DNA of 22,519 nt, taken from the IMG/VR virus record IMGVR_UViG_3300049846_000450, positions 1-22,519 of that record. One strand, 5' to 3'. The position numbers were made by a program, and so were the translations under genes. Source of the DNA: a virus. Positions 14,882 through 22,017 of this stretch are shown here, one piece after another. Below the pieces are notes generated by a model that was given only the letters and a program-made list of their open reading frames with translations, made no database searches and was not told where the DNA came from. How positions within the stretch are numbered: the first letter of the stretch is position 1; each line of letters starts with the position of its first letter.

Positions 14882-15525
14882 TGGCTTCACTTGAATACGT
14901 AATCGAGGAAGCGATAAAGGCGAAGATAGCAGACCTTCATACCTGTTTCCCGGCAAAGGTCGTCGCTGTTAACGTTTCAGAGGGTTGGTGCAATGTACAA
15001 CCCACCATTAAGAAAAAGTATTCTGATGGGACCATTCCTAACCCACCCGTGATAAATCGGGTTCCAATAGCTTCGTACCGGGCTGGAAACGCTTTTATCT
15101 CACTGCCTCTGAAAGTTGGTGACTACGTGATGGTGGTCTGCGCGGAGAGGTCTATTGATATTTGGAAGTCCAAGGGCGGCGTGTTAAGTCCTTTAGACTA
15201 TCGAAAACACCATCTGTCGGATGCGATAGCCTACCCAGGTGTCTACCCATTCACTGACCCACCAACCGGGGCATCAGCTGATGATATCGTTATCAAGAAT
15301 GAGACCTCAAAGATCACCGTAAAACCCTCAGAGATTCATTTATGGGGCTCAGGGGACGCCGTTGCGCTCGCATCCTTGGTCTTGGCCAGGCTCAATCAAA
15401 TAAAAAGCGCATTCGATAGTCATACACATGGGGGAGTGAGCTCAGGAGGGTCTTCCACTGCTCCGCCATCCTCTGGAATAGGCTCCATTGGCTCGGTAGC
15501 ATCCACAAAGGTTAAAGCAGAGTGA
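14881..15525 (+). CDS. Baseplate central spike (Gp138 N-terminal domain family)
   Basis: The 214-residue protein forms the trimeric puncturing tip under the hub. Residues about 20-115 are an OB-fold of the Gp138 type (HTCFPAKVVAVNVSEGWCNV, VPIASYRAGNAFISLPLKVG, then DYVMVVCAERSID). A repetitive beta segment follows (ADDIVIKNETSKITVKPSEI). Near the end, HTH at 181-183 in FDSHTHGGVSSGG resembles the His-x-His iron-binding tip of phage spikes. The small-residue C-terminus (GGSSTAPPSSGIGSIGS) is usual for this family. It starts with TAATG overlap. A 12-codon mini frame (15522-15560) begins on its stop and ends one base before the next gene. Confidence 0.88.
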   Translation: MASLEYVIEEAIKAKIADLHTCFPAKVVAVNVSEGWCNVQPTIKKKYSDGTIPNPPVINRVPIASYRAGNAFISLPLKVGDYVMVVCAERSIDIWKSKGGVLSPLDYRKHHLSDAIAYPGVYPFTDPPTGASADDIVIKNETSKITVKPSEIHLWGSGDAVALASLVLARLNQIKSAFDSHTHGGVSSGGSSTAPPSSGIGSIGSVASTKVKAE

Positions 15526-15561
15526 CTGGTCTAACTGCGCTGCAGAAGGTAGGATTCTAAG

Positions 15562-15924
15562 ATGGACTTGGCATTGGATTTAAATGGGGACCTGGAACTT
15601 CAGAATGCCGACCTATATACACTCTCCGACATCGACGCGGTGAAGCAGTTCTTACAACAGCAGTTCAGGATGTTCCTTGGAGAGTGGTTCCTGGACCAAA
15701 CAAAGGGGATCTCCTGGTTTGATGATATTCTCGTTAAGAATCCGAGGGCAGTCGTGATTGATACCATTTTTAAAAATATGATCCTAAGCACTCCAGGGGT
15801 AGTTGAACTCGCATCGTATGACCTACAGTTGAATGGTGTCACAAGGGAGCTTACCCTGAACTTCACGGCCAGGGTTGATGGTGGAACGATCGACTTCAGC
15901 GAAACTTTCTCGATAGGGGGATAG
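15562..15924 (+). CDS. Baseplate wedge protein, gp25/W-like
   Basis: The 120-residue protein resembles T4 gp25 and P2 gpW-like wedge proteins (DUF2634 type) that initiate sheath polymerisation. The core AVKQFLQQQFRMFLGEWFLD followed by QTKGISWFDDILV is diagnostic: 'l...lr...gEwflDp..Gi.y...il'. It ends with LTLNFTARVDGGTIDFSETF, the conserved strand pair. A GGTAGGA purine stretch (15548-15554) precedes the ATG at eight bases. It is followed immediately by the J-like gene, as in P2 and Mu. Confidence 0.88.
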   Translation: MDLALDLNGDLELQNADLYTLSDIDAVKQFLQQQFRMFLGEWFLDQTKGISWFDDILVKNPRAVVIDTIFKNMILSTPGVVELASYDLQLNGVTRELTLNFTARVDGGTIDFSETFSIGG

Positions 15925-15925
15925 A

Positions 15926-17410
15926 GTGGCGGGTCTCGATGAAAATGGATTTCTGAAAAAGACTTTACTGGAAATAAAGACTGAGGTTGAAGACGACCTT
16001 AAGACTGTCTTTGGACCTTCGATAAACCTACTTCCAGGTAGTGTATTTGCCACTTTAGTAGGAATATTCTCGGAACGAATTTCTGAGGTATGGAACGTAT
16101 CAGAAGAAATTTATAACTCGCTTTCACCAAATACCGCTGTCGGTGTGAGTTTAGATAATGCCGTATCGTTAAACGGAATCACCAGACTACCTGCGGCTAT
16201 GTCTTTGGCGCCTGGAGTTTTTCTATTCGGCACTCCAGGAACAGATGTCCCCTTAGGAACCCAAGTGCATGTCCAGGGAAATACTTCAGCGGTATTCGAA
16301 AGTCTCACAGCAGTTACCCTTGGCGCTGGAGTTAATTGTGAGCAACTAATAGAGTTCTCAGCGGTGCCGGATGCTGGAACATTCACGATAACCTACCGTG
16401 GAGAGACAACAGTACCTATCGCATACAATGCGAATGCGGCGGCCGTGCAGACAGCTTTAAACGACCTATCAAACCTTTCTGGCGTCACCGTTACCGGTAA
16501 TTTCACCTCTGGATTTACTGTAGTATTCGACGGTGATGATGGATTACAGCCTCAATCATTACTAGAAGCAACAAGTTCATTAACCGCATTGATGGTTGCT
16601 GTAGATATAGACATAACCGAAACCGTAGAAGGAGAATCACAGGCGACGGTAGATTTCAGGGCTGTTGAAAATGGAGTAGTTGACGCTCCACTGTATACAC
16701 TGACAGAGATAGACACTCCAGTTTCAGGACTTGATAGAGTTTGGAATACAGAAGAAACAGTTCTAGGAAGAGATATTGAAACCGACTCCGAGTTAAGAAT
16801 TAGAAGAGCATCAAGTATACAAGTCGCTGGAAATGCCACCGTTGAAGCAATTCGTTCTAAGATTTTGAATATTCCAGGAGTTTCAGCAGCATTTGTTTTT
16901 GAGAACGATACACTCGCCGTCGATATTGATGGTCGTCCTGCAAAGAGTTTTGAGGTGGTCGTTCAGGGTGGAGATAATCAACTCATAGCTGATACAATTT
17001 GGGAATCTAAGCCAGCCGGAATAAAAACTTACGGGTCATCGTTCGAGACGGTAGTAGATACACAAGGCATATCGCACGACATGTACTTTTCACGACCTAC
17101 CGAAGTTCCAATATACGTTTCGATTGACCTCACGGTTGATGGCGCATTCCCGGAAGATGGCCCAGGACTAGCCCAGCAAGCAATCCTAGATTACGGCCTA
17201 TCACTTAATATCGGTGATGACGTGGTCGTTTACCCAAGGTTGGTCGCATCGTTGGATTCAATCCCTGGAATAATAGATATGATTATCAGGATAGATGATT
17301 CGGCTGTATCGACGACGCCGGAAGACCCTGCGGTAGATGACAACGTCGTAATAGCTGCTTACGCAAGGGCGACATTCTCGGCACCTAACACGAATATAAA
17401 TATCTTATGA
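15926..17410 (+). CDS. Baseplate wedge protein, J/gp47-like, with an inserted beta module
   Basis: The 494-residue protein is a baseplate arm (T4 gp6, P2 J, Mu gp47 family) that transmits the contraction signal. The N-terminus GLDENGFLKKTLLEIKTEVE followed by FGPSINLLPGSVFATLVGIF, and LSPNTAVGVSLDNAVSLNGI, are typical. After the insertion come TLTEIDTPVSGLDRVWNTEE and GRDIETDSELRIRRASSIQV, the 'G.D.EsD..lR.R' block, then a C-terminal domain with ILDYGLSLNIGDDVVVYPRL. Residues about 138-238 are an extra module, CEQLIEFSAVPDAGTFTITY through VTVTGNFTSGFTVVF, shared with the protein at 1599-2528. Start GTG 15926 follows GGGGG at 15916-15920. Confidence 0.9.
   Translation: MAGLDENGFLKKTLLEIKTEVEDDLKTVFGPSINLLPGSVFATLVGIFSERISEVWNVSEEIYNSLSPNTAVGVSLDNAVSLNGITRLPAAMSLAPGVFLFGTPGTDVPLGTQVHVQGNTSAVFESLTAVTLGAGVNCEQLIEFSAVPDAGTFTITYRGETTVPIAYNANAAAVQTALNDLSNLSGVTVTGNFTSGFTVVFDGDDGLQPQSLLEATSSLTALMVAVDIDITETVEGESQATVDFRAVENGVVDAPLYTLTEIDTPVSGLDRVWNTEETVLGRDIETDSELRIRRASSIQVAGNATVEAIRSKILNIPGVSAAFVFENDTLAVDIDGRPAKSFEVVVQGGDNQLIADTIWESKPAGIKTYGSSFETVVDTQGISHDMYFSRPTEVPIYVSIDLTVDGAFPEDGPGLAQQAILDYGLSLNIGDDVVVYPRLVASLDSIPGIIDMIIRIDDSAVSTTPEDPAVDDNVVIAAYARATFSAPNTNINIL
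16337..16639 (+). other. Beta module inserted in the J-like protein, shared with the gene at 1599
   Basis: This coding segment interrupts the baseplate-J fold between FESLTAVTL and the ATVDFRAVENGVVDAPLYTL strand. Its sequence aligns with both internal modules of the protein at 1599-2528 (1758-2027 and 2034-2348): (V/E)Q.I.FS.VP.aGtf...Y, then VQTALNDL, then VTVTGNFTSGFTVVF. Length is about 100 residues, fitting an exposed immunoglobulin-like or similar beta domain. Confidence 0.75.
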
Positions 17411-17979
17411 TAGGGTTCACTACAGAGCATGTTGAGGAGGCAATAGCAAAGCTCCTACAACAATACAAGGGAAAGCCAAATATCGAAGGCTTTGTATCCG
17501 CACTTGCTGAGCAGGTTCAGAGTATCGAAAACATGCTTAAGCAGTTGTTCGAAGAAACATCCATCGATACGGCTGTAGGGGTGAATCTCGACATCATTGG
17601 AGTGATAGTCGGACTAACGAGGACACTAGGACAAGCTGATGAGGACTATCGAGAAGACCTTAGGGTGAAAGTAATTCAAAATCTTAACGAGGGAACTCCA
17701 CAGGAGTTCATTGATGCCGCCCTATATTTCATCGGTGCGACATATGTTGAATATTCAGAACTATACCCAGCTTCAGTTGGTATTGTGGCAAACGTAGCTC
17801 TTACGCAAGCTCAGGCTGATGCGATCAAGATTAGGCTAGAGGCATTTCTGCCAGCTGGAGTTAGTCTTGGAAATTTCGGATTTATTGACCCATTGAACCC
17901 TTTCAAGTTCAATGTAGGCTCCGGGTTTGGAGATTTTTATGATGCAGGTGTCGGAGGGCTCCTATCTGGAGCGTACTAA
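17407..17979 (+). CDS. DUF2612 baseplate/tail protein (P2 gpI-like position)
   Basis: The 190-residue protein matches DUF2612. A helical N-terminus (HVEEAIAKLLQQYKGKPNIE) is followed by LEQ-type helix QVQSIENMLKQLFEETSIDT. The hallmark AVGVNLDIIGVIVGLTRTLG comes next, then DEDYREDLRVKVIQNLNEGT with PQEFIDA. A Gly-rich C-terminus includes KFNVGSGFGDFYDAGVGGLL. In many myoviruses this gene directly follows J and connects baseplate to fibres, like P2 gpI. The start overlaps the J stop by four bases (ATGA). The next gene is a fibre/spike protein, consistent with that role. Confidence 0.87.
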   Translation: MIGFTTEHVEEAIAKLLQQYKGKPNIEGFVSALAEQVQSIENMLKQLFEETSIDTAVGVNLDIIGVIVGLTRTLGQADEDYREDLRVKVIQNLNEGTPQEFIDAALYFIGATYVEYSELYPASVGIVANVALTQAQADAIKIRLEAFLPAGVSLGNFGFIDPLNPFKFNVGSGFGDFYDAGVGGLLSGAY

Positions 17980-17991
17980 ACGGAGGTTTGA

Positions 17992-18660
17992 ATGGCTGAA
18001 CCAGATGTAAATCTAATAGATTGGATGACGGACATTACGTCCGACCCTGCGAAGATTATTGAGCCGTCATCAGAAAAACAGATCGACGGATGGAATCCAA
18101 CTGAGGCACCAGCCGCTCAACATTTTAACTTCTTCTGGCATTCTACTGGTCGATGGCTAGCATGGATCAAGGCTCTGGTGTATGCCGATATCTATAGCGT
18201 CGATGTCGGTGGAAATGCTCTATACGACAACTTGGAGGACGCAGTTGCAGCCCTTCCAGTTGGCGGAGGAATCGTTGAACTCCGGTCCGATTACACTCTC
18301 ACGACGGACTTGTCGCTTCCAGATGGTACGGTTTTACGAGGACGCGGATTTAAGACAAAACTGACATTGTCCGGTTCTGGAAAACTTCGTCCTCAGGGTA
18401 ACTGCATGTTGAAGGACTTCCATCTTTTCACAGCCCTCACTTCTGGAATAATGTTAGAGACACAGGGAGATTATAACCACCTCTATCACATGAAATTCGA
18501 AGTACCGTCAGGCGGAACAACGGAATGCGTGAAGTGGTCATCTGATGGAAATCATGTCGGAGCATCTATTTTTAAGGGAGTTGCCACACCCTCAACCGGA
18601 GTCGGCATCAATGATACCGGGGCTGACAATAGTGAAGCTGATAACGTATACGAGACATGA
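17992..18660 (+). CDS. Tail fibre/spike protein with beta-helix start (short)
   Basis: The 222-residue protein has a virion-anchoring N-terminus: KIIEPSSEKQIDGWNPTEAP followed by HFNFFWHSTGRWLAWIKAL, a 'GW.p.e.P....fN......W..wi' motif found at the start of many phage fibres. Residues about 76-215 look like the first rungs of a right-handed beta-helix (YDNLEDAVAALPVGGGIVEL, then LPDGTVLRGRGFKTKLTLSG), as in pectate-lyase-like tailspikes. Typical tailspikes continue for several hundred more residues with catalytic Asp/Glu pairs; here the gene stops, so it may be a short adaptor or a truncated spike. GGAGG at about 17982-17986 is a strong ribosome site. The stop overlaps the region serving the next gene's GAGG site. 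Confidence 0.75.
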   Translation: MAEPDVNLIDWMTDITSDPAKIIEPSSEKQIDGWNPTEAPAAQHFNFFWHSTGRWLAWIKALVYADIYSVDVGGNALYDNLEDAVAALPVGGGIVELRSDYTLTTDLSLPDGTVLRGRGFKTKLTLSGSGKLRPQGNCMLKDFHLFTALTSGIMLETQGDYNHLYHMKFEVPSGGTTECVKWSSDGNHVGASIFKGVATPSTGVGINDTGADNSEADNVYET

Positions 18661-18669
18661 GGTTAGTTA

Positions 18670-20604
18670 ATGCCATCGATTAAGGGAACGGCGGCGACCG
18701 CATACCGGAACACGAAGTTCAAGAATACCAGACTCGGTACTCCTATGTTCGGTCGCGCACGCGACGGAGATATCGCTTCCGTAACTGTAAGTAGAAATCT
18801 GAATTCTGTCAGGATTGGTTCCGGTCTAACAAGAACCGTCGATATGGCAGCGGCCTCCGTCACGGCAATAGCAGGATTGAACCTAACTGTGACGATGAGG
18901 GCCGGAGTTATTACTGACTTTAAATCCGGCGATATATGTCTCGTTATTAATCAGCAGGGCGATTCGACAAATAACTCGAACGTCGGAAATTGGGAGCTCG
19001 TAAAGTTAACAGCCGACGGAACTGGAAGCACGATTGCAATCGACCAAACGCTGACAAAAGTTTACGGCATATCTGACAATCTGAATCTAACCGGACAGAA
19101 GATAACCATATATCGAATGCCTGAGTTCGGCGACCTACCGATAGGAAACGGCGGTACAATAACCTGCACTTCCTGGAACGGTACATGGGGTGGAGTTCTC
19201 GCATTCTTCGTCGGTAAGACACTTACATGTTCTGGTACTGGTGTCGTGTCAACTGCCGGTGCTGGATATCGCGGTGGTGCGGTTGCTGGTGGTGCTGGAG
19301 AGGGATACGGCGATAATTACGGATTTCAACAGACGACGAATAATTTTGGTGGTGGTGGAGGAGGAAGAAATAACAGTCCAATATCCGGTGGAGTAGGTGG
19401 CGCCGGATATGATTCCCCAGCCCCAAATCCAGCTCCATTTACAAGGGCAAGTTCGGCTGGAGGTGGTTCGGGTGGAGCTGGCGGTGGAGCAGGCGGTGGA
19501 GGAGGACACGGAAATACGGGAGGTACGAGCAGCGAAGGGAAGCGCGGTGGCGGTGGCGGCGGAGCGAACAATCACCTAACGAATAATACTAATCCAGGCG
19601 GCTATGGGGGTGGTGGAAATACACCTGGTCCCGGTGGCGCCGGTGAACCTTCGGAAACTGGTTCACCCACAAATAATTTTTGGCCCGCTGGTGGAGCAGG
19701 CGGTTCAAGCGGAAGCATTCCCCCAGGTACATATTCAGGTGGGGCACCATACGGGGCAGCAAATATTGATAAATTATTTATGGGCGGCGGCGGTGGTGCT
19801 ACTGGCTCAGGAGGGAATGGAGCAGCTGGAGGAGCCGGAGGAGATGCAAGGCCTGCTCTAAGTTTCGCCGGAGGAGCTGGAGGAGGAGGCGGCGGTGCTG
19901 GTGGAGGCTACGGAACTGCCTCCGCTGGATCAGGCGGAGCCGGTGGCCCTAGTTTAACTCCAGATTCTGGACTTTCTGGTCAACCTGGTTCTGCAGGAAC
20001 GGCGACACCTTCATCAAGCATTAATGGTGCATCCGGTGGTGGTATTATTCTCATTTACGCCAAAACACTATCAACAGTGACTTTGAGAATAAATGGACAC
20101 GATGGAACATCAGGTAAGACTGGTGGCGTTGGTGGTCTTAGCGGTTACGCTAGGCTCACATATCCACAGACACCTCCAACGGTAGCTGGTGGCGGGGGAG
20201 GAGCTGGTGCTGGTAGCGGTGGCTCTGGAGGCGGGGCCGGTGGAACGTGTTTGATTTGGTGTAAGGAGCATACAACAACCACAGTTCTAGGTGCGGGTGG
20301 TACTGGCGGGACCTTTGGTGCTGGTGGAGCCGGTGGTGGGTCATCCGAGACATTTAATACGAATGCTGGCGGAAGTGCTGGTAATCCTGGTAATCCTGGG
20401 TCTATATCACCAACAAAGAATGTTGCAGGCTCTGGAGCTGGTGGTTCCCCTGGCGTTGCTGGTGGAAATGGTGCGGGTGGTAGAGTGAAAATTGTTTCTC
20501 TTCTTACGAATGGATCACTCACATCTCAAACGCCTGACGGCCCATCACCTACTTTAGCGCCAGCTGGACCAATAGCAGGAACTGGATATAAGGCTGCACT
20601 CTAA
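18670..20604 (+). CDS. Glycine-rich tail fibre / adhesin
   Basis: The 644-residue protein is probably a receptor-binding fibre. Residues 1-150 form a beta domain ending TGQKITIYRMPEFGDLPIGN. Residues about 160-205 (TCTSWNGTWGGVLAFFVGKT, then GTGVVSTAGAGYRGG) match the 'W.G..GG.laf......vsG.i...G.G.RGG' lead-in found before Gly-rich arrays. From about 200 to 605 runs of GG and GGG alternate with short beta strands such as GGGIILIYAK and GGTCLIWCKEH, with scattered NPG and PPG. This layout recalls the polyglycine-II Gly-rich adhesin domains known from T-even gp38. The last 40 residues are Pro/Thr-rich. GAGG eight bases upstream supports ATG 18670. Two cysteines bracket the CLIWC strand. Confidence 0.8.
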   Translation: MPSIKGTAATAYRNTKFKNTRLGTPMFGRARDGDIASVTVSRNLNSVRIGSGLTRTVDMAAASVTAIAGLNLTVTMRAGVITDFKSGDICLVINQQGDSTNNSNVGNWELVKLTADGTGSTIAIDQTLTKVYGISDNLNLTGQKITIYRMPEFGDLPIGNGGTITCTSWNGTWGGVLAFFVGKTLTCSGTGVVSTAGAGYRGGAVAGGAGEGYGDNYGFQQTTNNFGGGGGGRNNSPISGGVGGAGYDSPAPNPAPFTRASSAGGGSGGAGGGAGGGGGHGNTGGTSSEGKRGGGGGGANNHLTNNTNPGGYGGGGNTPGPGGAGEPSETGSPTNNFWPAGGAGGSSGSIPPGTYSGGAPYGAANIDKLFMGGGGGATGSGGNGAAGGAGGDARPALSFAGGAGGGGGGAGGGYGTASAGSGGAGGPSLTPDSGLSGQPGSAGTATPSSSINGASGGGIILIYAKTLSTVTLRINGHDGTSGKTGGVGGLSGYARLTYPQTPPTVAGGGGGAGAGSGGSGGGAGGTCLIWCKEHTTTTVLGAGGTGGTFGAGGAGGGSSETFNTNAGGSAGNPGNPGSISPTKNVAGSGAGGSPGVAGGNGAGGRVKIVSLLTNGSLTSQTPDGPSPTLAPAGPIAGTGYKAAL

Positions 20605-20613
20605 GGAGACTTC

Positions 20614-20847
20614 ATGGATACGTTGAAAGATGAACTTGTTACTCTTTTGGATTCATATCAGGCAGAAACTGACTCAGCGGCGAAGCTAGTCATTCTCGAA
20701 AACGCTATCGCAAAGGCATACGAGATAAGAGATGCGATAGTTTCTGAGACCGAAACAAATAACACGACAATCACCGCACTCGAGTCTGCGAAGATTACAT
20801 TATCGTCACCTACAGATATGACCGATGTACTAGCTCTGTATTCCTAA
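20614..20847 (+). CDS. Small helical protein after the fibre gene
   Basis: The 77-residue protein is predicted to be mostly two amphipathic helices (LKDELVTLLDSYQAETDSAA, then KLVILENAIAKAYEIRDAIV) and a short tail (PTDMTDVLALYS). AAGGAG right before ATG 20614 and the nine-base gap after the fibre stop show an operon. Its size and position would fit a fibre-folding chaperone or a small fibre-linked protein, but there is no motif to prove it. It is the last plus-strand gene of the structural block, and its TAA overlaps the stop of the convergent gene on the other strand. Confidence 0.68.
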   Translation: MDTLKDELVTLLDSYQAETDSAAKLVILENAIAKAYEIRDAIVSETETNNTTITALESAKITLSSPTDMTDVLALYS

Positions 20848-21431
20848 CAGAACGGCGGTCCTGTAACCCAAAACACCAATGACCATCTATTGCCCTTGGT
20901 GACGGTGTGAACACGGTGAGTTTTGTAGGACGGAAATAGAATCAGCGTTCCCATTTTGAGTTCACTTGGTTGACCCAATCGCGCAAACTCAAACTTACCG
21001 CCAGAGAAGTCTTTATTGAGTAATACCACTCCTGATAACTTACGGTGAGAGAACCCAGGTTTATTTGAGTTATCTTCATGCCAATCATAGTGACCTTTTA
21101 ATTTTCCACCTGGATAGTGCGTAAGTTGTAGTGCCTCATTTAGTCCAGCCAAGTGAAATTTCCAGAACCGTGAGTTGTGCTCGAATACGGTATTGGCCAG
21201 TCTCTCGAATATCCAATTGTATTCGGATTGCCATTCAATCCAATATAAATTCGACATCCTTTTTGTTTTATCGACGATAGCACCGTCGATAGTTGAGATA
21301 TGTCCATCGCGCTTCTTTATATTCTTACTAATGGAAATTACCTGTTTACACTCCTCTGTTGAAAAAATCCCATCCTGATAACTATATTCTGCGAACTCCG
21401 TGTCGTTTGGTTGGTTGATTACGTACGGCAC
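20844..21431 (-). CDS. 2-oxoglutarate/Fe(II)-dependent oxygenase (PiuC/prolyl-hydroxylase-like)
   Basis: From GTG at 21431 this encodes 195 residues. The jelly-roll core contains LQLTHYPGGKLKGHYDWHED with the metal motif His-x-Asp (H114/D116; H118/D120 is an alternative pair). Then come KLSGVVLLNKDFSGGKFEF and GTLILFPSYKTHRVHTVTKG followed by NRWSLVFW, giving the distal metal His (H172) and the 2-oxoglutarate-binding Arg (R182). Family members hydroxylate side chains or small molecules using O2 and 2-oxoglutarate; the substrate is unknown. A 214-residue form from ATG 21488 is open, but its first 19 residues lie over the preceding gene. GTG 21431 overlaps that gene's TAG by one base and has GGGGAG nine bases before it, so it is preferred. 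Confidence 0.85.
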   Translation of the reverse strand: MPYVINQPNDTEFAEYSYQDGIFSTEECKQVISISKNIKKRDGHISTIDGAIVDKTKRMSNLYWIEWQSEYNWIFERLANTVFEHNSRFWKFHLAGLNEALQLTHYPGGKLKGHYDWHEDNSNKPGFSHRKLSGVVLLNKDFSGGKFEFARLGQPSELKMGTLILFPSYKTHRVHTVTKGNRWSLVFWVTGPPFC

Positions 21432-21958
21432 TACTCTAATCTCCCCATCCAAGTTGTAGGAACGAAATGGAAGAACGCGAGTGTGCAATAAGTTGCTGGA
21501 GAATCTTCCCTCATTGGTTTTCTATAGTGAGGGTCATTCGTGCCTGAATATAGAACTGCTTCGCCATCGCAAATAGAAATCTTTTTATCATTGATATATA
21601 TTGGCCAAATTCCATCAGATTCAATTGAGAGGTCGACTGTGAACTGACATTGTGGTCTATCGGTGTGGAGAGGGCAAACCCCATGTGGTCCGTACATCGA
21701 TAGAAAAACGTAACTTGGTTTTACTGGCTCTCCAACCATCTCTGAAACTTTTTGAATGAAGGATGGCTCGTGGTGGTAATCGACAAGGACTGGAAGGTTG
21801 TGCCACTGCCATCTATTGAACTTACAAGTTTCGTTTTCTTCCTCCGCATCGTGGTACGGTATTCCAGGATAATCGAATGCCCTGCGTATCTCTTTAGTAT
21901 GAGTTTTTATGTCGTGGAATTCTAGAACATCGAATGGTTTAAAAATTATTGGTTCCAT
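21431..21958 (-). CDS. Second 2-oxoglutarate/Fe(II)-dependent oxygenase-like protein
   Basis: The 175-residue protein has a double-stranded beta-helix pattern. SYVFLSMYGPHGVCPLHTDR places H98-x-D100, then come CQFTVDLSIESDGIWPIYIN, a GEAVLYSGTNDPHYRKP block with distal His144 and nearby Arg, and a closing TLAFFHFVP strand. This is the 'HxD...WPl.v...GdavlY.G....H.R' layout of an oxygenase family often found in viruses and bacteria; I cannot name the substrate. It differs clearly from its neighbour, so the pair is not a simple duplication. ATG 21958 is preceded on the minus strand by AGGA at seven bases. It is the first gene of a two-gene minus-strand operon. Confidence 0.8.
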   Translation of the reverse strand: MEPIIFKPFDVLEFHDIKTHTKEIRRAFDYPGIPYHDAEEENETCKFNRWQWHNLPVLVDYHHEPSFIQKVSEMVGEPVKPSYVFLSMYGPHGVCPLHTDRPQCQFTVDLSIESDGIWPIYINDKKISICDGEAVLYSGTNDPHYRKPMREDSPATYCTLAFFHFVPTTWMGRLE

Positions 21959-22017
21959 GACCGCATCCTGCTACGGAATGCCTTTGCAGGCAAGGGCTTA
22001 GGGTGTAGCTTCATTAC

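Noticed and set aside
19326-20522. Proline-rich minus-strand and other-frame ORFs in the Gly-rich fibre
   Set aside because: GGN codons read backwards give proline and arginine runs; these are compositional shadows.
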